DNA from: Stenotrophomonas sp. 364 | Lineage (GTDB): Bacteria > Pseudomonadota > Gammaproteobacteria > Xanthomonadales > Xanthomonadaceae | Length of the DNA stretch: 64,000 nucleotides | Reading direction: 5' to 3' | Assembly (NCBI RefSeq): GCF_009832905.1 | Contig: NZ_CP047135.1 | Location: 288,001-352,000 of the forward strand | Part shown: one piece after another, positions 47,143-54,674 of the stretch | Layout: every line of letters starts with the position of its first letter | Position numbering within the stretch: the first letter of the stretch is position 1 | Position numbers and translations under genes: made by a program | The notes under the pieces: model-generated | Databases searched by the model: none | What the model saw: only the letters and a program-made list of their open reading frames with translations | What the model was told of the DNA's origin: nothing

Positions 47143-48228
47143 ATGACTGCTGAATTTTCCGCGCTCGACCACCTGCACATGGCCCAGGCGCTGCGCCTGG
47201 CCGAACGGGCGGCGTACACCGCGCGGCCCAATCCCATGGTGGGCTGTGTGATCGCCCACGGCAGCGAGGTGGTAGGGCAGGGTTGGCACCAGCGCACCGG
47301 TGGCCCGCACGCCGAAGTCTTTGCGCTGCGCGAGGCCGGCGACCGCGCGCGGGGTGCCACTGCCTACGTCACCCTGGAACCTTGCGCGCACCACGGTCGC
47401 ACGCCGCCCTGCGCGTCGGCGCTGATCGAAGCAGGCATCACCCGCGTGGTGGCGGCGATGCGCGACCCGTTTCCGAAGGTCGATGGCGGTGGCTTCGTGC
47501 TGCTACGCGCAGCCGGTATCGAGGTTGCCGAAGGACTCATGGCCGCGCACGCGCGCGAACTCAACCGTGGGTTCCTGTCGCGCATCGAGCGCGGCCGACC
47601 GTGGCTGCGGGTCAAGCTGGCCGCCAGCCTGGATGGCCGCACTGCGATGGCCGACGGCACATCGAAGTGGATTACCGGTGCGGCTGCGCGCGAGGACGTG
47701 CAGCACTGGCGTGCGCGTGCGGGTGCGATCCTGACCGGTGCCGACACCGTGCTGACCGACGACCCGATGTTGACCGTGCGCCTGGCCGACACCGACGTGC
47801 TGCCGCCGCTGCGCGTGGTGCTTGATTCACGCCTGCGCTCGCTGGAATGCGCGCGCGTGCGCGAAGGCGGGGCGCCCACGCTGTACCTGCACGATGCCGC
47901 GGTGAGTGCGCCGGATGCAGCCGATGCGGCCTTTGCCAGCGTGGCCTGTCGCGAGGGCCGCCTGGACCTGGATGAGGTGCTGGCACTGCTCGCCGAACGC
48001 GGCGTCAACGAAGTGCACACCGAAGCCGGTGCAACGCTGGCCGGTGCGTTGCTGGCCGGCGGTTGGGTCGATGAGCTGCTGCTCTACCAGGCGCCCACGT
48101 TGCTGGGCGAACACGGGTTGCCGCTGCTGTCCGGGCTGGGTATCCATGCCATGGACCAGCAGCGTCGGATGCGCGTGGTGGACCAGCGCCAGGTGGGCGA
48201 GGACCTGCGGCTGCTGCTGCGGCCCTGA
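47143..48228 (+). CDS. ribD: Bifunctional riboflavin deaminase/reductase RibD
   Basis: Two steps of riboflavin synthesis in one protein of 361 residues. The N-terminal deaminase has the zinc site HAEVFALREAG and TLEPCAHHGRTPPC. The C-terminal reductase (about residues 145-361) has WLRVKLAASLDGRTAMADGTSKWITG and VHTEAGATLAGALL. It is separated from the main rib operon by two minus-strand genes. Its start MTAEFSALDHLHMAQALRLAERA fits the family. Confidence 0.96.
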   Translation: MTAEFSALDHLHMAQALRLAERAAYTARPNPMVGCVIAHGSEVVGQGWHQRTGGPHAEVFALREAGDRARGATAYVTLEPCAHHGRTPPCASALIEAGITRVVAAMRDPFPKVDGGGFVLLRAAGIEVAEGLMAAHARELNRGFLSRIERGRPWLRVKLAASLDGRTAMADGTSKWITGAAAREDVQHWRARAGAILTGADTVLTDDPMLTVRLADTDVLPPLRVVLDSRLRSLECARVREGGAPTLYLHDAAVSAPDAADAAFASVACREGRLDLDEVLALLAERGVNEVHTEAGATLAGALLAGGWVDELLLYQAPTLLGEHGLPLLSGLGIHAMDQQRRMRVVDQRQVGEDLRLLLRP

Positions 48229-48255
48229 TCCGGGGATCAGGGCCCGGCGTCCACC

Positions 48256-49140
48256 TCAACGGCAGGCGTCGGTCCACATCATTTCGGCGATCGGGCGCAG
48301 CGCCTTGCACTCCTGCACCATGGCCTCCACCGATTGGATCTGGGCCTTGTCCTTCAACTCTTCCGCCATCGCGTCCACGCCATTGAGCTGTTCCGGCGCG
48401 ATCTTCGCCACGCACTGGCGGTGCTGCTGCAACAACAGATCGCAGCTGGCCACGCCGGTCACCGTCGGCGCGTCCTTCGCGGCGGCGTCCTGCTGCCACG
48501 CATCGAACGGCAGCAGCGCCTCCACCACCGGCGCCACCAGCGCGTCCAGGTTGCCGCTGTACCAATAGCCGTTGTCCTTGCCCGGGTACAGATCCACGCT
48601 GCCGCGTACCTCACGGCGCGGACCGGTGCTGAGTGCGGCGACGTAGGCGTCGGTGAAGCGCTTCAACCCGGCCGGGGTGTTGTCGGCCACGCTGGCGTCG
48701 AACAGCGGGCGCAGGCCATCCAGTGCGGTTACCTGGCAGGTGAAGTCGACCGCGGCGACCTTCGCACCGTCCACAGCGTCGTTGTCGCGCAGGGTACTGC
48801 CCTGCGCGCGGCACCGGGTCTTGCCCAGGTTGGCCGTCACCACGGCGGGCATCGCCTCGATACGCGCGTTATCGCTGCCTGCTGCCGCAAGCAGGCCCTG
48901 CAGTGGCGCGGCGAGCGCACCGGCGAAGGCGCCCTTGTTGAATTCAAGCGAGTCCTGGCCATCGAAGGCCGGGCGCAGCGCGTCGTTGAGCGTGCGCGCC
49001 GCCGCGGCGTCGTCTTCCAGCATCACCCGTGCGTACAGGTCGAAGGTCTGTTCCGGTGTCAGCGGCGTCGGTGCGGCGGCAGCGGCCAGCAGCGGCATGC
49101 ACAGCAACAGCGAGGTGGCCAGTACGTGGGGGGTTTTCAT
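48256..49140 (-). CDS. Exported protein of unknown function
   Basis: 294 residues with a Sec signal peptide (MKTPHVLATSLLLCMPLLAAAAA). The mature part is mostly helical with five Cys, including KTRCRAQGS, VDFTCQVTA, ASCDLLLQQHRQC and QECKALRPIAEMMWTDAC, which suggests disulfides. I do not recognise the family. It stands alone between ribD and the Ax21-like gene and is transcribed against both rib loci; its 5' side faces the large inverted repeat at 49364. Confidence 0.75.
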   Translation of the reverse strand: MKTPHVLATSLLLCMPLLAAAAAPTPLTPEQTFDLYARVMLEDDAAAARTLNDALRPAFDGQDSLEFNKGAFAGALAAPLQGLLAAAGSDNARIEAMPAVVTANLGKTRCRAQGSTLRDNDAVDGAKVAAVDFTCQVTALDGLRPLFDASVADNTPAGLKRFTDAYVAALSTGPRREVRGSVDLYPGKDNGYWYSGNLDALVAPVVEALLPFDAWQQDAAAKDAPTVTGVASCDLLLQQHRQCVAKIAPEQLNGVDAMAEELKDKAQIQSVEAMVQECKALRPIAEMMWTDACR

Positions 49141-49363
49141 GGTGGTCAGCGTCCAATGCAGGGCGCGGAAGCCTAGCGCATTTCACCCCTGCATCGATGG
49201 CGCGCCGAAGAAGAACAAGAGAGACTCTCCTCCCATCTGAGGGGCGGCGTCTTGTTGCGAGGGCCGTCGCAGAGTGAGCACGACCCTATGCCCGTGGCCG
49301 GGTGTGCATGCGCCGTTTGAGTCGGCTTGCGGTACAAGCGGGGCGAGGTGCATCTGACTTCCG

Positions 49364-49489
49364 TTGGTGGGTCGGGTGCTGGGGTCCCCTGCCCTTGGAG
49401 GCGAAATAAAGGAGGAGGGGGCGGCCGCAGGCCGACGCCGGGGGACATTCGCCGGAAAGGGCAGGGGACCCCAGCGCCCGACCCACCAA
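49364..49489. repeat. 33-bp near-perfect inverted repeat with a 60-base structured centre
   Basis: Left arm 49364-49396 and right arm 49457-49489 pair at 32 of 33 positions (the mismatch would be a G-U in RNA). Inside, GGCGAA (about 49400) and TTCGCC (about 49449) extend the stem, and CGGCC/GGCCG make an inner hairpin. It occupies the middle of the 474-base gap 49141-49614, which has no credible gene. It is unlike the GTAG palindromes in size and sequence. Confidence 0.85.
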
Positions 49490-49548
49490 CAGCCGCGTCT
49501 GAAAAGGGCCAAGCACGCTTCTGCTTGCCCCGCCTATGTGCGAAGAAC

Positions 49549-49580
49549 CAAAAAAAACGGGCCCCTTTCGGGACCCGTTC
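49549..49580 (-). terminator. Rho-independent terminator after the Ax21-like gene
   Basis: On the minus strand, the stem ACGGGTCCC / GGGCCCGT (one mismatch) is followed by eight T residues, about 35 bases after the stop. Confidence 0.88.
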
Positions 49581-49614
49581 GATCACAGCGCAGCGGCGAA
49601 CCGCCGCAGCCCGA

Positions 49615-50253
49615 TCAGAAACTCGCGCGGACGCCCACCGAATACTGGGTGACTTCGTCGTACGCCTGCACTTCGCCCACCAGACCCCAGGTCGGGGTGA
49701 AGTTGACCTGGCCACCGAGGGTGCCGGTCCAGGTGCCGTCCATGTCGCTGCCGTCGATGTAGCCGGCCTTCAACCAGGCTTCGGTACGCGGCGAGGGCTT
49801 GCCACGCACGCCCAGGGTGGCGCGGGCGGCGTTGGTGTGTTCCTTGAAGCGCTCGGTGTCGAAGCCGTCGGCTTCGTACTTGGCTTCATTGTTGATGCGC
49901 AGCCAGGCGATGTCGGTGGTGAAGTCGACGCGGTCGCTCATCGGCATGTGGTAGCCGATGCCCAGCTCCGGCTGCTTCAGCTCCTGCTTGACGCGCACGT
50001 CATAGGCGCCCAGATCGTAGGTGTTGGTCTTGGACACGGTGCTGTAGGCACCGAAGACGTGCACCTGTTCGGCAATGGCGAACGAACCACGGATGTAACC
50101 GCCGTCCAGCTTCGGCTTGGAGGGGGCGCCGTTGCGGTCCAGCTGCAGCTGGGTCCAGCCACCTTCCACGTAGGTGTAGCTCAGGCCTTCGGCCGCGACG
50201 GCGGAAAGCGGGGCGGCGGCCAGCAGGGCGGCGGCCAGGAGAATCTTGCGCAT
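49615..50253 (-). CDS. Ax21-family outer-membrane beta-barrel protein
   Basis: 212 residues from the ATG at 50253 (MRKILLAAALLAAAPLSAVA signal, AAGGAA upstream); a GTG- or ATG-led extension is less likely. The mature start AEGLSYTYVEGGWTQLQLD and the alternating amphipathic strands (GSFAIAEQVHVFGAYSTV, PELGIGYHMPM, AWLKAGYIDGSDMDGTWTGTLGGQVNF, ending YSVGVRASF) match Xanthomonas/Stenotrophomonas Ax21-type small barrels. Ax21 was once proposed as a quorum signal, a claim later withdrawn; it is best viewed as an outer-membrane protein. The gene is divergent from the riboflavin operon. Confidence 0.75.
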   Translation of the reverse strand: MRKILLAAALLAAAPLSAVAAEGLSYTYVEGGWTQLQLDRNGAPSKPKLDGGYIRGSFAIAEQVHVFGAYSTVSKTNTYDLGAYDVRVKQELKQPELGIGYHMPMSDRVDFTTDIAWLRINNEAKYEADGFDTERFKEHTNAARATLGVRGKPSPRTEAWLKAGYIDGSDMDGTWTGTLGGQVNFTPTWGLVGEVQAYDEVTQYSVGVRASF

Positions 50254-50417
50254 GCAGGTTCCTTGGTGGGTGTTGAGGTCCATTTCAGCCGGCCCTTCAC
50301 TGGGCGGCAGGAGCGGCGATCACTGCCGCGCGAGCGGATTTTAACCAGAATTTCACAAAAAGCGAGCAGTCAGCTTGCCCTGTTACAATGGCCCGGCCGG
50401 TTCGCCGGTACACAAAC

Positions 50418-50560
50418 GTCTTCAGGGCGGGGTGCGATTCCCCACCGGCGGTAGGTGCGCAAGCACGAGCCCGCGAGCGCTTCCGGCCCCCTGTCGGAAG
50501 GTCAGCAGATCCGGTCCGATGCCGGAGCCGACGGTATAGTCCGGATGAAAGAAGACGGTG
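50418..50560 (+). promoter_or_regulatory. FMN riboswitch (RFN element) controlling ribE
   Basis: The conserved FMN aptamer pieces are present in order: TTCAGGGCGGGGTGCGATT, CCCCACCGGCGGTAGGT, AGCCCGCGAGC, GGTCAGCAGATCCGGT, CCGGAGCCGACGGTATAGT and CCGGATGAAAGAAGA. It lies 75 bases before the ribE start. A TACAAT at 50384-50389 is placed so that transcription would start just ahead of the aptamer. The segment after it (50561-50635) would be the expression platform; no clear T-run is seen, so control may be translational. Confidence 0.96.
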
Positions 50561-50635
50561 CAACCGGGCCCTGGGCTCGGTGTGCGCCTATATGCCTTGC
50601 GGCGTTTTTCGCTCACTTTTCGCGGAGAACGTTCC

Positions 50636-51262
50636 TTGTTTACTGGAATCATCGAAGGCGTCGGCCGTCTGGCCGCACGCGACACCCTCGGCGGCGACGT
50701 ACGCTTTACCTTCCACGTAGGCACCCTGCCGTTCGACAACGTGCAGATGGGCGAGAGCATCGCCATCAATGGTGTCTGTCTGACTGTCATCGCCCACGAC
50801 GCCACGTCCTTCCAGGCCGACGCGTCCACCGAGACCCTGGGCCTGACCACGCTGGGCCAGCTGGCCGACGGCGCGGTGATCAACCTCGAACGCGCCATGC
50901 GCCCGACCGACCGGCTCGGCGGCCACCTGGTCAGCGGCCATGTCGACGGCCTGGGCCAGGTGCTGTCCATCCATGACGACGCCCGCGCCCAGCGCTGGCG
51001 CTTCGCCGCACCGGCTGCGCTGCTGCGCTACATCGCAAAGAAGGGTTCGATCTGCGTCGACGGCGTCAGCCTGACCGTCAACGAAGTGGACGAGCAGGGC
51101 TTCGAGGTCGCGCTGATCCCGCATACCGTGGCCAATACTGCCTTCGCCGCCACCGGCGTGGGCAGCGCGGTCAACCTGGAAATCGATCTGGTGGCCCGCT
51201 ATGTGGAACGGTTGATCAGCGTGCCGGCCACCGGTGCGCATCCACAAGGAGATGCGGCATGA
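50636..51262 (+). CDS. ribE: Riboflavin synthase, alpha chain type
   Basis: Final step of riboflavin synthesis: dismutation of two 6,7-dimethyl-8-ribityllumazines. 208 residues from a TTG at 50636 (LFTGIIEGVGRL, read as Met), preceded by GGAG eight bases upstream; the frame upstream runs into the riboswitch. Two lumazine-binding repeats are clear: GESIAINGVCLTVI...GGHLVSGHVDG in the first and KKGSICVDGVSLTVNEV...NLEIDLVARYVERL in the second. Named ribC or ribE in different organisms. It overlaps the next gene by four bases (ATGA). Confidence 0.95.
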   Translation: MFTGIIEGVGRLAARDTLGGDVRFTFHVGTLPFDNVQMGESIAINGVCLTVIAHDATSFQADASTETLGLTTLGQLADGAVINLERAMRPTDRLGGHLVSGHVDGLGQVLSIHDDARAQRWRFAAPAALLRYIAKKGSICVDGVSLTVNEVDEQGFEVALIPHTVANTAFAATGVGSAVNLEIDLVARYVERLISVPATGAHPQGDAA

Positions 51263-52356
51263 ACTTCGCCCCCATTCCGGACATCCTGGAAGACATCCGC
51301 CTTGGCCGCATGGTGGTCATCGTCGATGACGAAGACCGCGAGAACGAAGGCGACCTGATCATGGCCGCCGAGCTGGTCAAGCCGTCGGACATCAACTTCA
51401 TGGTCACCCACGGCCGTGGCCTGGTGTGCCTGCCGCTCACCCGCGAGCGCGCCGCCGACCTGGGCCTGGCACCAATGGTCCAGGCCAACACCGCGCAGTT
51501 CCAGACCAACTTCACGGTCAGCATCGAGGCGGCCGAGGGCGTCACCACCGGCATCTCGGCCTACGACCGCGCGCACACCATCCGCACGGCGGTGAAGCCG
51601 GATGCCAAGCCGGCCGACCTGCACCAGCCGGGCCACATCTTCCCGCTGATCGCCCAGCCGGGCGGCGTGCTCACCCGCGCCGGGCATACCGAAGCGGGCG
51701 TGGACCTGGCCATGCTGGCCGGGCTGGAGCCGGCCGGCGTGCTGGTGGAGATCCTCAACCCCGACGGCAGCATGGCGCGCCGCCCGGAGCTGGAGGTGTT
51801 CGCCCGTGAGCACGGCCTGAAGATGGGCTCGATCGCCGACCTGATCGCCTACCGCCTGGCCACCGAGAAGACGGTCGAGCGCGTGGACGAGCGTGAGATC
51901 GACACCGAGTTCGGCCCCTTCAAGCTGGTCACCTACCGCGACCGTATCGCCCACGACCTGCATTTCGCCCTGGTCCGCGGCACCCCGGACACCGAGCCCA
52001 CCCTGGTCCGTGTGCAGGTGGAAAACCCGCTGGCCGACCTGCTGCACTGGCGCCGCGACGACTTCGGCGTGGCCTCCACCGACGCCCTGCGGGCCATCGC
52101 CGCCGCCGAGCGTGGCGTGATGGTGGTGTTGTCGGCCCCGCGCGACACCAACAGCCTGCTGGCCCGCCTGCGCCAGCAGCCGGCCCCGGTGACCCCGGGC
52201 AAGGACAAGGATGTGGGCCAGTGGCGCCGCAACGGCGCCGGTGCGCAGATCCTGTCCGACCTCGGCCTGGGCAAGCTGCGCGTGCTGGGCACCCCCCGCC
52301 GCCAGATTGGCCTGGCCGGGTACGGCCTGGAAGTAGTGGAAACGGTCACCCCCTGA
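51259..52356 (+). CDS. ribB: 3,4-dihydroxy-2-butanone-4-phosphate synthase with degenerate RibA-like domain (RibBX)
   Basis: 365 residues. Residues 1-205 are a full DHBP synthase: MVVIVDDEDRENEGDLIMAAE with the acidic metal-binding loop, HGRGLVCLPLT, TGISAYDRAHTIR and HIFPLIAQPGGVLTRAGHTEA. Residues 206-365 align with GTP cyclohydrolase II but have no cysteine at all, so the zinc site (C-x10-CDC type) is gone, and the GTP-binding Arg/Tyr pattern is also eroded. This is the proteobacterial RibBX form, for which a separate ribA is expected elsewhere in the genome. The protein should make DHBP only. Confidence 0.93.
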   Translation: MNFAPIPDILEDIRLGRMVVIVDDEDRENEGDLIMAAELVKPSDINFMVTHGRGLVCLPLTRERAADLGLAPMVQANTAQFQTNFTVSIEAAEGVTTGISAYDRAHTIRTAVKPDAKPADLHQPGHIFPLIAQPGGVLTRAGHTEAGVDLAMLAGLEPAGVLVEILNPDGSMARRPELEVFAREHGLKMGSIADLIAYRLATEKTVERVDEREIDTEFGPFKLVTYRDRIAHDLHFALVRGTPDTEPTLVRVQVENPLADLLHWRRDDFGVASTDALRAIAAAERGVMVVLSAPRDTNSLLARLRQQPAPVTPGKDKDVGQWRRNGAGAQILSDLGLGKLRVLGTPRRQIGLAGYGLEVVETVTP

Positions 52357-52366
52357 CCGCTCGGCC

Positions 52367-52471
52367 GTAGAGCCGGGCTCTGCCCGGCTGGCCCCATTCC
52401 GTAGAGCCGGGCTCTGCCCGGCTGCTTTCGGCGCACGGCCAGCAACGCAGCCGGGCAGAGCCCGGCGCTAC
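52367..52471. repeat. Cluster of three GTAG REP-like palindromes between ribBX and ribH
   Basis: Two plus-strand copies (52367-52390 and 52401-52424), identical to that at 3840, are followed by an inverted copy (52448-52471). Because they lie inside the rib operon, they may shape mRNA stability between ribBX and ribH. Confidence 0.85.
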
Positions 52472-52553
52472 GCGGCCATGGCCGCCGGCCCGTGTCCGGC
52501 GTAACCGGCCCGCCCGCGTTAAACTAGTCAACCTTTTGGACCCCACGCCGAAC

Positions 52554-53021
52554 ATGAGCCACTACGAAGGCGACCTCCGTACTCCGGAAAAGGCCCGTTT
52601 TGCCATCCTTGCCAGCCGCTGGAATGCCCGCATCACCGACGTCCTGGTCGCTGGCGCGCGGCAGAGCCTGGCCGGCAACGGCATCGACGAAGCTGCCATC
52701 GACGTGATCCGCGTGCCCGGCGCATGGGAACTGCCGCTGGTGGCCGCCCGCCTGGCCGCCGCGCATGAACATGCCGCGATCATCGCCCTGGGCTGTGTGA
52801 TCCGCGGCGACACCCGCCACTACGAGCACGTGGCCGATGGCTGTGCCGAAGGCCTGATGCGCGTGCAGCTGGATTTCGGCGTGCCGGTGCTCAATGGCGT
52901 GCTCGCCGTGGAACGCGCCGAGGATGCCGAGGCCCGCGCCGGTGGCAGCCATGGCAACAAGGGTGAGGAAGCCGCACTGACGGCGTTGGAAATGGTCAAT
53001 CTTCTGGAGCAGTTGCCGTGA
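52554..53021 (+). CDS. ribH: 6,7-dimethyl-8-ribityllumazine synthase
   Basis: 155 residues from the ATG at 52554 ([24 protein letters not shown]); a TTG 18 bases upstream is less likely. Family motifs are [51 protein letters not shown] with the catalytic His, and [24 protein letters not shown]. It condenses the RibD and RibB products. A GTGA overlap leads to nusB, giving the common ribH-nusB coupling. Confidence 0.96.
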   Translation: MSHYEGDLRTPEKARFAILASRWNARITDVLVAGARQSLAGNGIDEAAIDVIRVPGAWELPLVAARLAAAHEHAAIIALGCVIRGDTRHYEHVADGCAEGLMRVQLDFGVPVLNGVLAVERAEDAEARAGGSHGNKGEEAALTALEMVNLLEQLP

Positions 53022-53497
53022 ACAAGTCGAACCCGGGCAAGCCCTCCGGTAAACCCGTCCGCCGTGATGGCATCGACCCCGTGCTGCGCTCGCGCGCGCG
53101 CCGTCGGGCCTTGCAGGCGATCTATGCGTGGCAGATTTCCGGTGGCAACGCGCAGACCGTGATTGCCCAGTTCGCGCACGAGCAGGCGCGTGAAATCGCC
53201 GACCTGGCCTATTTTGAAGCGCTGATCCACGGCGTGCTCGACAACCGCAAGGACCTGGACGAGGCGCTGACCCCGTACCTGGACCGCAGCATCGACGAAG
53301 TGGATGCCATCGAACGCGCCGCGCTGCGCGTGGCCGCCTTTGAAATGCGCTACCGCCTGGACGTGCCGTACCGCGTGGTGATCAACGAAGCCATCGAGTC
53401 GGCCAAGCGCTTCGGCTCCGAGCATGGCCACACCTACGTCAACGGCGTGCTGGATCGTGCCGCCGTGGAATGGCGTAAGGTCGAATCGGGTCACTGA
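53018..53497 (+). CDS. nusB: Transcription antitermination factor NusB
   Basis: 159 residues from a GTG at 53018 that overlaps the ribH stop. It has an all-helical fold with [23 protein letters not shown], the NusE-binding region and the C-terminal [32 protein letters not shown]. With NusE it binds boxA of rRNA leaders. A hairpin with a mismatch (53507-53535, arms TCCCGCATCGTTCA / TGAACGACGCGGGA, no T-run) and two palindromes separate it from thiL. Confidence 0.96.
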   Translation: MNKSNPGKPSGKPVRRDGIDPVLRSRARRRALQAIYAWQISGGNAQTVIAQFAHEQAREIADLAYFEALIHGVLDNRKDLDEALTPYLDRSIDEVDAIERAALRVAAFEMRYRLDVPYRVVINEAIESAKRFGSEHGHTYVNGVLDRAAVEWRKVESGH

Positions 53498-53545
53498 CCC
53501 GCTGCGTCCCGCATCGTTCATTGAACGACGCGGGAACCTGCTTCG

Positions 53546-53629
53546 GTAGAGTCGACTGTCAGTCGACTGCTTTTCGATCAGCAGTCGTGGTGCCGGAGGG
53601 GAGAGCAGTCGACTGACAGTCGACTCTAC
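53546..53629. repeat. Inverted pair of GTAG REP-like palindromes between nusB and thiL
   Basis: Plus copy 53546-53569 (GTAGAGTCGACTGTCAGTCG...) and minus copy 53606-53629 are reverse complements with the core GTCGACTGTCAGTCGAC. They fill most of the 200-base gap before thiL. Confidence 0.85.
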
Positions 53630-53698
53630 CCCTCAGCCGGTTCCACCTGGTCGGCATCCGCGCCCGCCGCCCATCCATGCAACCCGCGGGAGCACCCC

Positions 53699-54664
53699 AT
53701 GTCCCTGGCCGAATTCACCCTCATCGACCGTATCCGCGCCCGCACCGTCGAGCGCGATGACATCGTGCTCGGCATCGGCGATGACGCTGCACTGCTGCAG
53801 CCGCGCCCGAACGAACAGCTTGTGGTCACCGCCGACACGCTCAACAGCGGCGTGCATTTCCCGGCCGAAACCCCGGCGTTCGACATCGGCTGGAAGACGC
53901 TGGCCGTCAACCTGTCCGACCTCGCCGCGATGGGCGCGCGCCCGGCGTGGTGCACGCTGGCGCTGTCACTGCCCGAGGCCAGCGAAGACTGGATCGAGGC
54001 CTTCGCCGATGGTTTCTTCGCACTGGCCGACCAGCACGACATCGCCCTTATTGGTGGCGACACTACGCGTGGCCCGCTGTCGCTGTCGGTCACCGCGATG
54101 GGGCAGGTGTCACGTGGCCAAGCGCTGCGTCGTGATCGCGCACAGATTGGCGATGACATCTGGGTCAGCGGCACCCTCGGCGATGCCGCCGGTGCGCTGC
54201 GGCTGTGGCAGCAGGGCGCGTTGAACGTCACCGCTGCCACGCTGCTGGCCGACTACGAAACCCTGCGCCTGCGCCTGCTGCGTCCCACCCCGCGCGTCAC
54301 CCTCGGCCTGCGCCTGCGTGCATTCGCGCATGCGGCCGTGGATATCTCCGATGGGTTGCTGGCCGACCTTGGCCACATCGCGGCACGCAGCGGCGTGCGC
54401 GCCGAAGTCGATGCCGACGCGTTGCCGGTGTCGGCGGCGCTGCGCGACCTGCTGGGCCGCGATGCTGCCCGTGAGTGCGCGTTGCGCGGCGGCGACGATT
54501 ACGAACTGTGCTTCACCGCCGCCGCCGACCAGCGCGATGCGCTGCACTTCGTTGCCGAATCGCTGGATCTGCCGATCACCCGCATCGGCCGCATCATGGA
54601 AGGGCAGGGCGTGCACACCGAAGGCCACGACGGCCCGAGCGGGTACGAGCACTTCGCCGGCTGA
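53699..54664 (+). CDS. thiL: Thiamine-monophosphate kinase
   Basis: 321 residues from the ATG at 53699, start MSLAEFTLIDRIRARTVERDDIVLGIGDDAALLQP. It phosphorylates thiamine phosphate to thiamine pyrophosphate. Conserved parts: GIGDDAALL, DTLNSGVHF, NLSDLAAMGARP, LIGGDTTRGPLSLSVTAMG, and DISDGLLADLGHIAARSGV with LRGGDDYELCFT. Last housekeeping gene before the sensor kinase and type III secretion region; the boundary of that region lies within ten bases of its stop. Confidence 0.95.
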   Translation: MSLAEFTLIDRIRARTVERDDIVLGIGDDAALLQPRPNEQLVVTADTLNSGVHFPAETPAFDIGWKTLAVNLSDLAAMGARPAWCTLALSLPEASEDWIEAFADGFFALADQHDIALIGGDTTRGPLSLSVTAMGQVSRGQALRRDRAQIGDDIWVSGTLGDAAGALRLWQQGALNVTAATLLADYETLRLRLLRPTPRVTLGLRLRAFAHAAVDISDGLLADLGHIAARSGVRAEVDADALPVSAALRDLLGRDAARECALRGGDDYELCFTAAADQRDALHFVAESLDLPITRIGRIMEGQGVHTEGHDGPSGYEHFAG

Positions 54665-54674
54665 GCGCGCGGAG

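Noticed and set aside
49173..49715. Open frames across the large inverted repeat
   Set aside because: They read through a hairpin and a terminator, lack ribosome-binding sites and share no pattern with proteins; the region is better explained as a structured repeat.
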